A stretch of DNA of 46,286 nt from Candidatus Berkelbacteria bacterium Licking1014_7 (GCA_007376535.1 VMGK01000009.1:1-46286), one strand, 5' to 3'; shown: positions 1-7,624, counted from the first letter of the stretch. Notes: a model not told the origin generated them from the letters alone. Made by a program: numbers and translations.

Positions 1-300
1 GGCAACGTCGGCATCGGGACGACGGCGCCGGGGGCTGATTTGCATATCCACTCTACAGTTGCGGATTTACTTGTGAGAAGTTCTAATAGCTATAGCGGAG
101 TGAATATTTCTGCTGGTAGTGGGAATAGTTCCTATATTTCTCTATCGAGCCATAATGCTCCTGATGGTAATGGGTTGCGTTTGGCGACTCCTGGAACAAA
201 TGGAGGGAGAGCAAGCTTTGATATCAATAGTGGTTCAGGATATTCTACGATAGTGACCCTACAAGACGGCGGCAACGTCGGCATCGGGACGACGGGGCCG
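1..300 (+). repeat. 30-bp direct repeat inside the surface-protein gene
   Basis: Bases 1-30 and 271-300 are identical except at one position (c at 27, g at 297). They encode the GNVGIGTT(A/G)P motif, and the 270-bp spacing suggests a 90-residue module. Near-identity at DNA level points to recent duplication or gene conversion. Confidence 0.8.
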
Positions 301-912
301 GATCGCAAGCTGGACGCCCTAGACGCTTCCAATCCCCAAATTCGGCTAACCACTACCGATGGCACGGTCTATGCGGATTTACAAAACAGCGCTACCTCTT
401 TGCTTGCTCTTTCCGGCTCAACCCTTTCCGCTTCATCAGGCACTGCCTACGGTCTTAACTTTACCCCCAATTTTTCCTCTCTTTCCGGCACCGCTGGCTA
501 CACCGCTCTCTTTGTCAATGCCACCGATGGCGCTGGCAGCGGAACAGAAAATCTCCTTGACTTGCAGGTGGGAAGCGCCAGTAAGTTTGTAATCAATAAT
601 CAGGGCGCGCACGGTTCTCCCAATCAGACCTTAACTCTTGGCGCCAGCGCCACTACTTTCGCTGTTTCGTCCAATGTAATGACCGTTACCGGCGACGCGG
701 GCGGCAATACAATCGCCACTATTACGGCTGGGGTCAACGGGCAAACCCTGACCATAATTTTTGTTGACGCGCTGGTGACTATCAGCGATGATAATACTCA
801 CGCCGCCAATTCCGTTGATCTGTCTAGCGCTTTTACCAGCGCTGACGATACGGTTTTGCGGTTGATTTTTGATGGCACCAGTTGGTACGAAGCGTCTCGC
901 TCGGCGAATTAA
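1..912 (+). CDS. C-terminal part of a tail-fibre-like repetitive surface protein (5' end outside window)
   Basis: The frame is open from base 1 to a TAA at 910-912, so the gene begins upstream of the window. The visible 303 residues are rich in Ser, Thr, Gly and Asn and contain two copies of a GNVGIGTT.P motif (codons at 1-30 and 271-300), the sort of repeat found in phage tail-fibre and bacterial adhesin-like proteins. The last 70 residues (TVTGDAGGNTIATI to FDGTSWYEASRSAN) form a small beta-rich C-terminal domain seen at the end of many such proteins. No membrane segment is visible at the C-terminus. I infer an extracellular or surface structural role. The gene is followed by an AT-rich spacer without a clear terminator. 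Confidence is high that it codes, moderate for the family. Confidence 0.75.
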   Translation, partial: GNVGIGTTAPGADLHIHSTVADLLVRSSNSYSGVNISAGSGNSSYISLSSHNAPDGNGLRLATPGTNGGRASFDINSGSGYSTIVTLQDGGNVGIGTTGPDRKLDALDASNPQIRLTTTDGTVYADLQNSATSLLALSGSTLSASSGTAYGLNFTPNFSSLSGTAGYTALFVNATDGAGSGTENLLDLQVGSASKFVINNQGAHGSPNQTLTLGASATTFAVSSNVMTVTGDAGGNTIATITAGVNGQTLTIIFVDALVTISDDNTHAANSVDLSSAFTSADDTVLRLIFDGTSWYEASRSAN

Positions 913-1117
913 ATTTGCCCAAAAAACATTATTTTTTATGTCCCTAATTTTTTTAGAAAGTTCAAAATGCCTAAAATACGGGACATTTAGAAACAAAAAT
1001 GTGGGACCTAAAAAAGAATAATGTAAGCTCTGGCGCTGGCGCGTCTGACTTCTTTGCGGCTGTTTCACTTTAAGTGCGCGTGGTTTGACCCCGCACTTTT
1101 TGCTATTATCTAAAGAT
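913..1117. other. Intergenic spacer with an imperfect inverted repeat
   Basis: AT-rich spacer. TGTCCC near 939 and GGGACA near 981 form a distant inverted pair around an A/T-rich core. Nothing recognisable as a promoter or RNA gene is seen. Confidence 0.4.
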
Positions 1118-1385
1118 ATGCACTATGTTTATGTATTGAAAAGTCAAACAAGTAAATGGCTATATATTGGTTATAGTAGCAATCTAAAACAACGGATTTT
1201 AAATCATAACAAAGGTACAACCCGAACAACTTCTCGTCTGGGTCTGGGACCGATGAAATTGATCTACTACGAAGCGTATACTTCTGCTAAAGACGCAAAA
1301 GAACGAGAAAGAAAATTAAAACACTACGGTGCCTCATTGGGACATCTTAAAAAAAGATTCAAGGAAAGTCTAGAAAGTGCGGGGT
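1088..1385. repeat. 12-bp inverted repeats flanking the GIY-YIG gene
   Basis: ACCCCGCACTTT at 1088-1099 is repeated in inverted form (AAAGTGCGGGGT) at 1374-1385. The left copy lies 18 bp before the ATG and the right copy runs through the last codons and stop of the GIY-YIG gene. The pair exactly brackets the gene, as expected for a very small mobile unit or a gene-trapping inverted repeat. Confidence 0.6.
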
Positions 1386-1387
1386 GA
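1118..1387 (+). CDS. GIY-YIG domain endonuclease (UPF0213/YhbQ-like)
   Basis: An 89-residue protein made of a single GIY-YIG nuclease domain: the N-terminal YVYVLKS strand, the LYIGYSSNL core (YIG), then R of QRILNH and a basic helix ending in ERERKLKHYG. This matches the stand-alone YhbQ-type family in size and motif order. I chose ATG 1118 because the family starts with M.(F/Y)VY(V/I)L; the TTG at 1085 would add residues from the inverted repeat. The gene is bracketed by 12-bp inverted repeats. Role is DNA cleavage or repair, or homing-like mobility; the substrate cannot be told from the sequence. Confidence 0.85.
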   Translation: MHYVYVLKSQTSKWLYIGYSSNLKQRILNHNKGTTRTTSRLGLGPMKLIYYEAYTSAKDAKERERKLKHYGASLGHLKKRFKESLESAG

Positions 1388-1427
1388 ATTTTATCCCTTG
1401 CATGTGGTGTATAAGAAACGCAAGTAA

Positions 1428-1468
1428 AACCCAAATTTGCAAGCCCGTCGGGCTTGCAAATTTGGGTT
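1428..1468. repeat. REP-like palindrome, family 1, copy upstream of RAYT-1
   Basis: Perfect palindrome with 20-bp arms (AACCCAAATTTGCAAGCCCG at 1428-1447 and its complement at 1449-1468) around a single T. It ends 21 bp before the transposase ATG. The same core recurs at 2184-2232 and 24741-24783. Confidence 0.9.
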
Positions 1469-1489
1469 AAAACATACATAATGGTGAAC

Positions 1490-2176
1490 ATGGCAACCAT
1501 CAGAAAAAATCCACTAGTAACCGACGAAGTGTATCATATTTTTAGTCGAAGCATTGCTGATTTTAAGATTTTTAATAATCGAGCGCAATACTTTAGATTA
1601 CAAAACGCATTACAATTTTATCAATTTGCAAATTTACCAATTTGTTTTTCCAGATTTGTTGAAGCAGTTAAAACACTCAGACACGGATACAGGGAACGGC
1701 TATTGGATTTGGTAAGCAATAAAGAAAAATTAGTTGAAATCATTGCATATTGTTTAATGCCAACGCATATTCATTTGATTTTAAAACAATTACAAGACAA
1801 CGGAATTACAAGATTTATGGGTAATTCACTAAATAGTTATAGCCATTATTTTAATTTAAAACATAGACGTAGGGGTCCACTTTGGGAAAGTGAATTTAAA
1901 AATGTATTAGTAAGTAGCGACGAACAACTTTTGCATTTGACTAGATATATTCATCTCAACCCAGTGACAGCTTATTTAGTCGAAAACCCAAAGGATTGGG
2001 AATTTTCATCGTATAAAGAATATATAGGGGAAGTTAAAAATGAAAATAAGATATGTCGATTCGATAATATTCTAGAAATAGAGCCAATAAAGTATATGGA
2101 ATTTACGCTCATCCAAAAAGATTATCAGCGCGAGTTGGCAGAAATAAAACAGCTATTGATAGATAACACTTTTTAG
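1490..2176 (+). CDS. REP-associated tyrosine transposase (RAYT-1, Y1/IS200-like)
   Basis: A 228-residue single-domain Y1 (HUH) transposase. The N-terminal RKNPLVTDEVYHIFSRSI strand is typical of RAYTs; the HUH motif is visible in CLMPTHIHLIL, and the catalytic tyrosine lies in NSYSHYFN. The following RRGPLWESEFKNVLV and LTRYIHLNPVTAYLVENP segments are family hallmarks. Start ATG 1490 is preferred; ATG 1481 would add three residues. The gene sits between two copies of the family-1 palindrome, the usual RAYT/REP arrangement, so these palindromes are the likely substrate. RAYTs act as domesticated or non-autonomous-element transposases that nick single-stranded REP hairpins. No second ORF (TnpB) is present. 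Confidence 0.93.
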   Translation: MATIRKNPLVTDEVYHIFSRSIADFKIFNNRAQYFRLQNALQFYQFANLPICFSRFVEAVKTLRHGYRERLLDLVSNKEKLVEIIAYCLMPTHIHLILKQLQDNGITRFMGNSLNSYSHYFNLKHRRRGPLWESEFKNVLVSSDEQLLHLTRYIHLNPVTAYLVENPKDWEFSSYKEYIGEVKNENKICRFDNILEIEPIKYMEFTLIQKDYQRELAEIKQLLIDNTF

Positions 2177-2183
2177 CTTAACC

Positions 2184-2232
2184 GCTTAACCCAAATTTGC
2201 AAGCCCGTCGGGCTTGCAAATTTGGGTTAAGC
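2184..2232. repeat. REP-like palindrome, family 1, copy downstream of RAYT-1
   Basis: Perfect 24-bp arms (2184-2207 and 2209-2232) around a single T, sharing the CCAAATTTGCAAGCCCG core with 1428-1468. It begins 8 bp after the transposase stop and could also act as a terminator, although no T-run follows. Confidence 0.9.
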
Positions 2233-2323
2233 AAAAGGGGACGCGCAAAAGGGGACGCGACGCGCAATAGCAATACTGGACGGTTCACTTTTACTCCCAC
2301 ACCTGTAAAGGTGTGTAAAAGTG
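2231..2323. repeat. Overlapping 15-bp direct repeat and hairpin beside RAYT-1
   Basis: GCAAAAGGGGACGCG occurs at 2231-2245 and again at 2245-2259. A strong hairpin follows: CACTTTTAC (2286-2294) pairs with GTAAAAGTG (2315-2323), and ACACCT with AGGTGT around a GTAA loop. G-rich AAAAGGGGAC tracts next to Y1 transposases are, from memory, common; the role is unknown. Confidence 0.55.
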
Positions 2324-2419
2324 GTGGGGGTTTACTCCCGTTAATTCCTAAATTTTAAGTTTTTAGTGCGAAAAAGTAGCGCGAAAAAGAAAAGGAAAAG
2401 GGGAATTTGAGAAATTCAA

Positions 2420-4354
2420 TTATCTGAGAAGTTTGAGAAAAACATCGCTTGACAATTGGATTTTTCCAAACTGACGTAAGCGCTTTTTACCTTTTTTCTG
2501 CTTCTCCCACAACTTTTTTTTGCGCGTGATATCTCCGCCATACAAATGCCCGGTAACATCTTTTTTCAACGCTGATATTCTTTCTGATGCCAAAATTTTT
2601 CCGCCCTCTGCCACTTGAATTCTAATTTCAAAAACCTCGCGGGGAATAATTTCTTTCAGTTTGAGCGCCAAATTTTTGGCAGCCGACATCTTTTTTTCGT
2701 CGGGCGCCAAAAAAGCAAAAGGCGCGATCGTCTCGCCATTTAGCATCACTTCTAATTTTGCCAAATTTGACTGGTAAAATCCGGCTGGCTCGTACGACAA
2801 ACTGGCAAACCCGCTGGAAATCGATTTTAACTGGTCATAAAACCCAGCCAGAATTTCAGTAATCGGCGTCAAATAACTAAGTTCAACTCGCCCAGAATCC
2901 AAGTATTTATTTTCCTCAAGTTTAGCGCGCCGCGTTTGACAGAGTTTGAAAATTTTTCCCAGATAATCCGGCGGAGAAATAATTTTAATTCTTAAATACG
3001 GCTCAAAAATTTCACTAATTTCTGATTGATCTGGTAGTTGCCAAACACCTTTTACTTCCTTTTCCAAACCATTTTTTAATTTTATCCGCAAGCGGGGAGA
3101 GGGGGTAGTCATTACTATGTTCAGATCAAATTCGCGATGCAATCGTTCTAAAACAATTTCAAGATGGAGAAGTCCCAAAACCCCAATCTCAAAACCAGCG
3201 CCTAAAACAGGGGAGTGATCAGGATTGATTTCAAAACTTGAATCATTGAGCGATAATTTTTCAATTGATTTTTTGAGTAGGGGATAGTCAGCGGAAGAAA
3301 ACGGAAAAATGCTGGCAAAAACCATCGGCTGCGGTTTTTTATAGCCGTCTAACGGCGCAGAATTTTCACTGCAAGCCAAAACAATCGTATCGCCAACCCT
3401 CGCCCACTCTACCCTTTTCAAATTTGTGACTAAATAGCCGATCTCGCCTGCCTGCAGTTTTTCTTGACAAGAAAAATCAGGACTAAAAAATCCCACTTCC
3501 AGCGCCTTGTCAATTTGGTTACTAGCCAAAAATTTTATCTGGTCGCCTGTTTTGACCTCACCCTCAAAAATTCTCACATAGACCACCACTCCGCGGTGTT
3601 TATCGTAATATGAATCAAATACAAGCGCCCTTAAACCAGCGGCGCCTCGAGTGCTCGGTTTAACTTGAGGAGACGGAATTTGGACAATGATTGCCTGAAT
3701 CAATTCTAATACGCCCTGTCCGGTTTTGGCTGAAATATGATAAATTTTTTTACTAAATTTGTCCGGCAAAATTTGGCGGATTTCCTGTTCGCACTTTTCA
3801 ATTTGAGCAGATGCCAAATCAATTTTGTTAATCGCCGGTATTATGGCTAAATTTTGCGCTAACGCTTTTTCCAAGACCGAAAGTGTCTGCGCCTGCGTGC
3901 CGCGCGTAGCGTCAATCAGCAAAACCGCGCCTTCAACCACTGCCAAAGTCCGCGACACTTCGTAAGCAAAATCAACATGCCCGGGAGTATCAACCAAATT
4001 CAGGATGTATCCTGAATTTGGAATTTTCAATTTCCCCGCCTGCATCGCTATACGAAGCATTGCGGGCAGGCAATTTTCAATTTTCAAATCATTTTGAGAT
4101 TTCCCCGCCTGCTTCGGGGCAGGGAGATTTGTGTCTTGAGATTTATTAAACATCAGCCGAACAGGTTGCAGTTTGATTGTAATTCCTCTTTCTTGCTCTA
4201 AATCCATTTGATCTAAAAATTGGGCTGTATGCTTGCCTTTTTCTATCGCGCCAGTGATTTCTAAAAGTCGATCAGCTAAAGTGCTCTTCCCAGCGTCAAT
4301 ATGGGCGATGATACAGAAATTCCTAATTAAATCCTGTTTGTTCTCGTTAGCCAT
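2420..4354 (-). CDS. lepA: Elongation factor 4 / LepA, ribosome-back-translocating GTPase, with an internal insertion
   Basis: 644-residue translational GTPase; the usual family length is about 600. Visible motifs: G1 AHIDAGKS (17-24), G3 DTPGH (122-126), G4 NKID (176-179), G5 ISAKTGQG, and the LepA-specific C-terminal domain with YGGDITRKKKLWEKQKKGKKR. It remodels stalled ribosomes in the cytoplasm. The excess length lies between G2 and G3: residues about 71-114 match the dispersed intergenic repeats of this genome, not LepA (see insertion feature). Start: ATG 4354. A second, slightly diverged copy of the NFCIIAHIDA coding segment lies upstream at 4434-4476 in another frame. The C-terminus ends ...DVFLKLLR, a few residues shorter than in E. 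coli. No SD of note. Confidence 0.96.
   Translation of the reverse strand: MANENKQDLIRNFCIIAHIDAGKSTLADRLLEITGAIEKGKHTAQFLDQMDLEQERGITIKLQPVRLMFNKSQDTNLPAPKQAGKSQNDLKIENCLPAMLRIAMQAGKLKIPNSGYILNLVDTPGHVDFAYEVSRTLAVVEGAVLLIDATRGTQAQTLSVLEKALAQNLAIIPAINKIDLASAQIEKCEQEIRQILPDKFSKKIYHISAKTGQGVLELIQAIIVQIPSPQVKPSTRGAAGLRALVFDSYYDKHRGVVVYVRIFEGEVKTGDQIKFLASNQIDKALEVGFFSPDFSCQEKLQAGEIGYLVTNLKRVEWARVGDTIVLACSENSAPLDGYKKPQPMVFASIFPFSSADYPLLKKSIEKLSLNDSSFEINPDHSPVLGAGFEIGVLGLLHLEIVLERLHREFDLNIVMTTPSPRLRIKLKNGLEKEVKGVWQLPDQSEISEIFEPYLRIKIISPPDYLGKIFKLCQTRRAKLEENKYLDSGRVELSYLTPITEILAGFYDQLKSISSGFASLSYEPAGFYQSNLAKLEVMLNGETIAPFAFLAPDEKKMSAAKNLALKLKEIIPREVFEIRIQVAEGGKILASERISALKKDVTGHLYGGDITRKKKLWEKQKKGKKRLRQFGKIQLSSDVFLKLLR
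4013..4144 (-). repeat. Repeat-derived insertion inside lepA (about 44 codons)
   Basis: Codons 71-114 of lepA replace the short loop joining the RLMF strand to the strand before DTPGH. The DNA holds two hairpin modules of the CCCCGCCTGC...GGCAGG type (about 4032-4069 and 4104-4125) and AATTTTCAATTTTC and TTTGAGATTT tracts. The same words fill intergenic spacers at 7.7, 17.4, 23.3, 38.7 and 39.0 kb. The frame is kept. Confidence 0.75.
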
Positions 4355-4481
4355 TTGTTTCTCCGGGTCTCGCCCCGTAGATTGCGCTCCTGAAAGTAGA
4401 GGACGAAGTCCCTTTTTCAGGAAGCAATTCTATGGCGTCAATATGAGCAATAATACAGAAATTTCTGATTTTATTTGACAT
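4347..4481 (-). pseudogene. Duplicated lepA start: 44-codon upstream ORF
   Basis: On the minus strand an ATG at 4481 opens a 44-residue frame beginning MSNKIRNFCIIAHIDA, repeating LepA residues 11-20, then running into unrelated sequence with a hairpin (about 4389-4421) and stopping at 4347, 8 bp inside lepA. The two copies of the segment (4292-4335 and 4434-4476) differ mostly at third codon positions, so they are not a fresh exact duplication. It could be the original lepA start separated by an insertion, or a coupled leader peptide. Confidence 0.5.
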
Positions 4482-4502
4482 ATTTCCAAAATATACTATA
4501 AT
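4475..4502 (+). promoter_or_regulatory. Consensus sigma70-type promoter for the small membrane operon
   Basis: TTGACA (4475-4480), 16-bp spacer, TATAAT (4497-4502): both hexamers are perfect consensus. It lies 45 bp upstream of the first ATG and overlaps the start of the duplicated lepA segment on the other strand. Confidence 0.85.
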
Positions 4503-4547
4503 CAATTTAGTTTCAAGTTTTTGCACCTGAACAAGGAGGATAAAAGA

Positions 4548-4760
4548 ATGGAGCACCTTGCCAAAGTTCTGGACAAATGGATGCCGACAATCCTGACCAG
4601 CGCAGTATTCTGCGTGCTTGTTAGTGCTACTCTTGTAGCCAATTCATACAAATCAGACGTCCTGGTGGTGTTCTTCTGTTGTTTTGATGTCGTTTGTGGT
4701 TTTTCCATCTTGTTTTATATTGATTCGCATAACTCACAGCCAGATAATGACAATGAATGA
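4548..4760 (+). CDS. Small membrane protein of unknown function
   Basis: 70 residues starting at ATG 4548, chosen because AAGGAGG lies 8 bp upstream. Two hydrophobic stretches are visible (about 14-30, TILTSAVFCVLVSATLV, and 36-56, DVLVVFFCCFDVVCGFSILFY), then a short acidic tail. I do not recognise a family. It is first in a two-gene unit with its own consensus promoter, strong ribosome-binding sites and a terminator, so it is probably well expressed. Base and codon use (Cys- and TG-rich) differ from neighbouring lepA, suggesting an accessory origin. Confidence 0.7.
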   Translation: MEHLAKVLDKWMPTILTSAVFCVLVSATLVANSYKSDVLVVFFCCFDVVCGFSILFYIDSHNSQPDNDNE

Positions 4761-4776
4761 TGCTAGGAGGTTGACA

Positions 4777-5139
4777 ATGAGAACAGGCACTAAGAAGTGG
4801 GTTAGTTTTGTTGACAGATGCAACGATCCTGATCGCCCTTGGTTTTTTCTCTTGTGGGGAGTATTCATCGTTTCGCTCACAGTAATCTGTCACACGTATC
4901 CTCAGCTTACGAATAGGATTATTATGCCAATCCTTGTAATTTCTATTTTGACCCTCTCGTTTATCATGTTTTTGCTTACGATTCGGGTTCTATTAACCCC
5001 TCTGGAACAACACTATGGGAATGCCAAGATATTCACTGCCGAGTTGTGCATTATCTTTGCCATTTCGTTAGCATTGGCGATTTGGCTATATGATGAGCCA
5101 AACTTTTGGAAAATGTGCGAAAATATACCCGCACCTTAA
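4777..5139 (+). CDS. Small three-helix membrane protein of unknown function
   Basis: 120 residues from ATG 4777, preceded by AGGAGG six bases upstream, which decides the start against in-frame upstream ATGs. Three hydrophobic segments are apparent (about 23-39 WFFLLWGVFIVSLTVI, 50-72 IMPILVISILTLSFIMFLLTI, 88-106 ELCIIFAISLALAIWL). It starts 16 bp after its partner gene stops and shares its promoter. No family recognised; the pairing of a two-helix and a three-helix protein suggests a small membrane complex. Confidence 0.72.
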   Translation: MRTGTKKWVSFVDRCNDPDRPWFFLLWGVFIVSLTVICHTYPQLTNRIIMPILVISILTLSFIMFLLTIRVLLTPLEQHYGNAKIFTAELCIIFAISLALAIWLYDEPNFWKMCENIPAP

Positions 5140-5154
5140 CCTATTACCCCTCTG

Positions 5155-5188
5155 CCTTGACGCAATGCTGAATCGTCAAGGCTTTTTT
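5155..5188 (+). terminator. Rho-independent terminator of the small membrane operon
   Basis: CCTTGACG (5155-5162) pairs with CGTCAAGG (5174-5181) and is followed by CTTTTTT. It lies 15 bp after the second gene. Confidence 0.9.
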
Positions 5189-5206
5189 AGTACAAAATTC
5201 GCTTTA

Positions 5207-5377
5207 TCACTGAACCAATTTCCCGGTAATCGCCAGCTGTTTATTTTGGAGTTCAATTTTAGACAAGGTCGTGATTGTGCCTTTTTTAGCCTGCTGATTG
5301 ATTAAATTTTCAATGATTTTGTTGATTTCGTGAACGATAAATTCCGGACTTTTAATTTTTGACTTTTGACTTAGCAT
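5207..5377 (-). CDS. 56-residue duplicate of the C-terminus of the upstream membrane protein
   Basis: An ORF not flagged by a 60-residue cutoff: ATG 5377-5375 to TGA 5209-5207. Its start overlaps the TGA of the preceding gene by one base (TGATG), favouring translational coupling. After a short MLSQKSKIKSP lead it reads EFIVHEINKIIENLINQQ and AKKGTITTLSKIELQNKQ, aligning along its length with the last 50 residues of the neighbour (SFVAGELNKIIEAQIDEI, VKKGSITYIEEINLLQGE). The lead codons lie in a GACTTTTGACTT simple-repeat tract like that found elsewhere. It is either a remnant of a tandem paralogue whose front was lost or a free C-terminal domain. Confidence 0.6.
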   Translation of the reverse strand: MLSQKSKIKSPEFIVHEINKIIENLINQQAKKGTITTLSKIELQNKQLAITGKLVQ

Positions 5378-6069
5378 CACCTCATCCGTCCCATAATTTC
5401 AATCTCGCCCTGAAGCAAATTTATTTCTTCAATATAAGTAATACTGCCCTTTTTAACTATCTCGTCGATCTGCGCTTCAATAATCTTATTTAACTCGCCT
5501 GCCACAAAAGAAGGCAATTTTATCCGGCCGGCTTCAACCCATTTCACTGCTACATCTAAACTGCCGTTTTTCGCGCTTGGCAAAACCCCGATTTTTATTT
5601 TGCTATTAATCGGTTTTACCATTTCTCCAAAAACCTCCATTTCCGCCGGCTTAATTATGATTGATAAATTTTTTATTGATACCCGATCTTTGCTCAACTC
5701 CTCGCCTTGTTGCGCTAAAATCGAAGTCAACTCTTCTTCGGTAATAATCAATCTGACATTTTCCTTTACGCCCGCCTCTTTATTTAAGAATGCTTGGGCA
5801 ATAATTTCGCTTAATTTCGTCTGGTAACTTTCCAGCGCTTCGGTTGAGGGCGCAATCCGCCGTTCGGGCGCTAAATTTGATTTTGAAAGCGCATTGAACA
5901 ACCAAAAAATTCCCAGCGCGCCCAAAACAAATAGCGCTACAAAAACCATCATTAGACTGCTGCAAGTGCAATAGCGCTTTTTCTTTGAACGCGCGTCAAT
6001 ATCTTGATAAAAATCTTCGCCTTGGCGCTTACCCTTTTTCTGCTGATTATTTTGTCGGAAAATTTTCAT
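5377..6069 (-). CDS. Membrane-anchored protein of unknown function
   Basis: 230 residues: a basic cytoplasmic N-terminus (KKKRYC), one transmembrane helix about 40-63 (MMVFVALFVLGALGIFWLF), then an extracytoplasmic domain of about 165 residues rich in alternating hydrophobic residues (VRLIITEEELTSILAQ, VSIKNLSIIIKPAEMEVFG). The fold resembles lipid-binding-like YpmS/LmeA proteins in pattern only; I cannot assign it. It overlaps the 3' end of murJ by 23 bp and is followed by a coupled 56-residue copy of its own C-terminus, so the three genes form one unit, suggesting an envelope role. Confidence 0.75.
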   Translation of the reverse strand: MKIFRQNNQQKKGKRQGEDFYQDIDARSKKKRYCTCSSLMMVFVALFVLGALGIFWLFNALSKSNLAPERRIAPSTEALESYQTKLSEIIAQAFLNKEAGVKENVRLIITEEELTSILAQQGEELSKDRVSIKNLSIIIKPAEMEVFGEMVKPINSKIKIGVLPSAKNGSLDVAVKWVEAGRIKLPSFVAGELNKIIEAQIDEIVKKGSITYIEEINLLQGEIEIMGRMR

Positions 6070-7624
6070 AGTTTTGAAAAATATTTAACTGAAATTTATC
6101 AATTTTCAAAAGTTTAGAAAATGCCCAATAACTTATTAGCCAGATACCTATGGCAATCGCAAATTGTCCAAACACTTCCACAAATCTATCCAAATCAATC
6201 ACGCTGCCATAAAAAACTTTCGCGATTTGCAAAAAAATCGCTGACAAAACGCTCGCCAGCAAAATTTTTGAAAAGTTTTTTAAGAGGCGTAAGACAGATA
6301 TTTGCACTTTTTGATAAATTAAAATGATAAATAATGTTATAGCGTTAAAAAATGAACCGATGCTAATCGCCCCTGCCAAACCTAACACCCCGTAAAATCG
6401 CGCCAAAACCCAACCCAAAACCAAAACAATCAAAACAGTTGCCAAACCGACAATAGTGGGAATTTTAGTGTTTTCCCGGGCATAAAAAGCGCGCGCCAAA
6501 AGCGGCACTAAGCCGGAAAATAATAAAGACAGAGAAAATATCGCCAGAGTGTCAGCGGTTAAAATTGTCTGCTCCCAACCAAAATGTCCTGACCCCAATA
6601 TAATCCTGACAATTTGCGCCCGAAGCAAAATAAAAACCGCGGTAAGCGGTATCAAAAAATACATCACCATCAGTATCGCGTTCTCTAAAAGACAGGCAAA
6701 ACTCTTATTTTTTTTAACTGAAAAACACTCTGACAAATAGGGAAAAGCGGCTTGAGCGATTGATATTCCAAAAATTACCATTGGCATGGTCTGGATATTG
6801 TCTGACAGATTATAAATCGCCACTGATCCACCGCCCAATCCGGAAGCGATCGCGGTAAAACCAATCAGCATTATTTGCGTCGCGCCCAGCCCGACTGAGC
6901 GAGGCAACATCAATTTTAATATTTTTCTAACTGTCTGGTCTTTAATATCAATAATGATGCGATAACGCCAGCCCCTTTTAACCACTGACGGCAATTGCAC
7001 GCCCAGATGAAGCAAAGCCCCGAATACCACGCCATAAGCCGGCGCGAAGACCCCCACTCTATCCGCCAAAAACAAAGTAAAAATAATGATTGACAAATTG
7101 TAAAAAAGCGGCGCCAGCGCTGTCACCACAAAATGCTTAAAAGAATTTAATATGCCGCTAAACAGATATGAAATGGAAAAAAGCAGCGGAGAAAGTAAAA
7201 ACCAGCGGGCTAATTTTATGGTAATCTCTTGTTTTTCTAAAACGAAATCAGGCACATAAATTTTTACCAAAATCGGCATTAACAAAAAAAGCGCCGCGAT
7301 TGAAATTAAAACAAAAATTAATCCTAAATTGAAAACTTTATTCGCCACTTCAAACGCCCGTTGTTTTTTTCCAGCGGACACCAAACCAGTAAAAATCGGA
7401 ATAAAAGCGGCTGAAATCGCGCCCAAAATCAAAACATTGAAAATTAAATCCGGCAAGCGAAAACCAGCGTAATAAGTGTCAAGCAAAGTTGTCGGTATTT
7501 TCTGCGCTAAAAAATGATCGCGAATTACACCCAAAACATTGGATAAAAAAAGAGTTGCCACTAAAAATTTTGTGGCCCCGGACACTGAATTTTCACCCCG
7601 AAATTTGTTCAAAAATTTAAACAT
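6047..7624 (-). CDS. murJ: MurJ / MviN lipid II flippase
   Basis: 525 residues, a polytopic MOP-superfamily membrane protein with about 14 hydrophobic helices. The N-terminal segment (KFLVATLFLSNVLGVIRDHFLAQ, FRLPDLIFN) and the internal FSISYLFSGILNSFKHF and LMLPRSVGLGATQ stretches are typical of MurJ, which moves lipid-linked peptidoglycan precursor across the membrane. ATG 7624 is preferred to the TTG at 7636. The gene is translationally linked to the next membrane protein by a 23-bp overlap. Together with the L,D-transpeptidase, FtsB-like protein and WecA/MraY homologue it shows this organism makes a peptidoglycan wall. Confidence 0.95.
   Translation of the reverse strand: MFKFLNKFRGENSVSGATKFLVATLFLSNVLGVIRDHFLAQKIPTTLLDTYYAGFRLPDLIFNVLILGAISAAFIPIFTGLVSAGKKQRAFEVANKVFNLGLIFVLISIAALFLLMPILVKIYVPDFVLEKQEITIKLARWFLLSPLLFSISYLFSGILNSFKHFVVTALAPLFYNLSIIIFTLFLADRVGVFAPAYGVVFGALLHLGVQLPSVVKRGWRYRIIIDIKDQTVRKILKLMLPRSVGLGATQIMLIGFTAIASGLGGGSVAIYNLSDNIQTMPMVIFGISIAQAAFPYLSECFSVKKNKSFACLLENAILMVMYFLIPLTAVFILLRAQIVRIILGSGHFGWEQTILTADTLAIFSLSLLFSGLVPLLARAFYARENTKIPTIVGLATVLIVLVLGWVLARFYGVLGLAGAISIGSFFNAITLFIILIYQKVQISVLRLLKNFSKILLASVLSAIFLQIAKVFYGSVIDLDRFVEVFGQFAIAIGIWLISYWAFSKLLKIDKFQLNIFQNYENFPTK

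Noticed and set aside
631-1068. 145-residue minus-strand ORF
   Set aside because: It lies antisense to the end of the surface-protein gene, has no family-like sequence and no SD.
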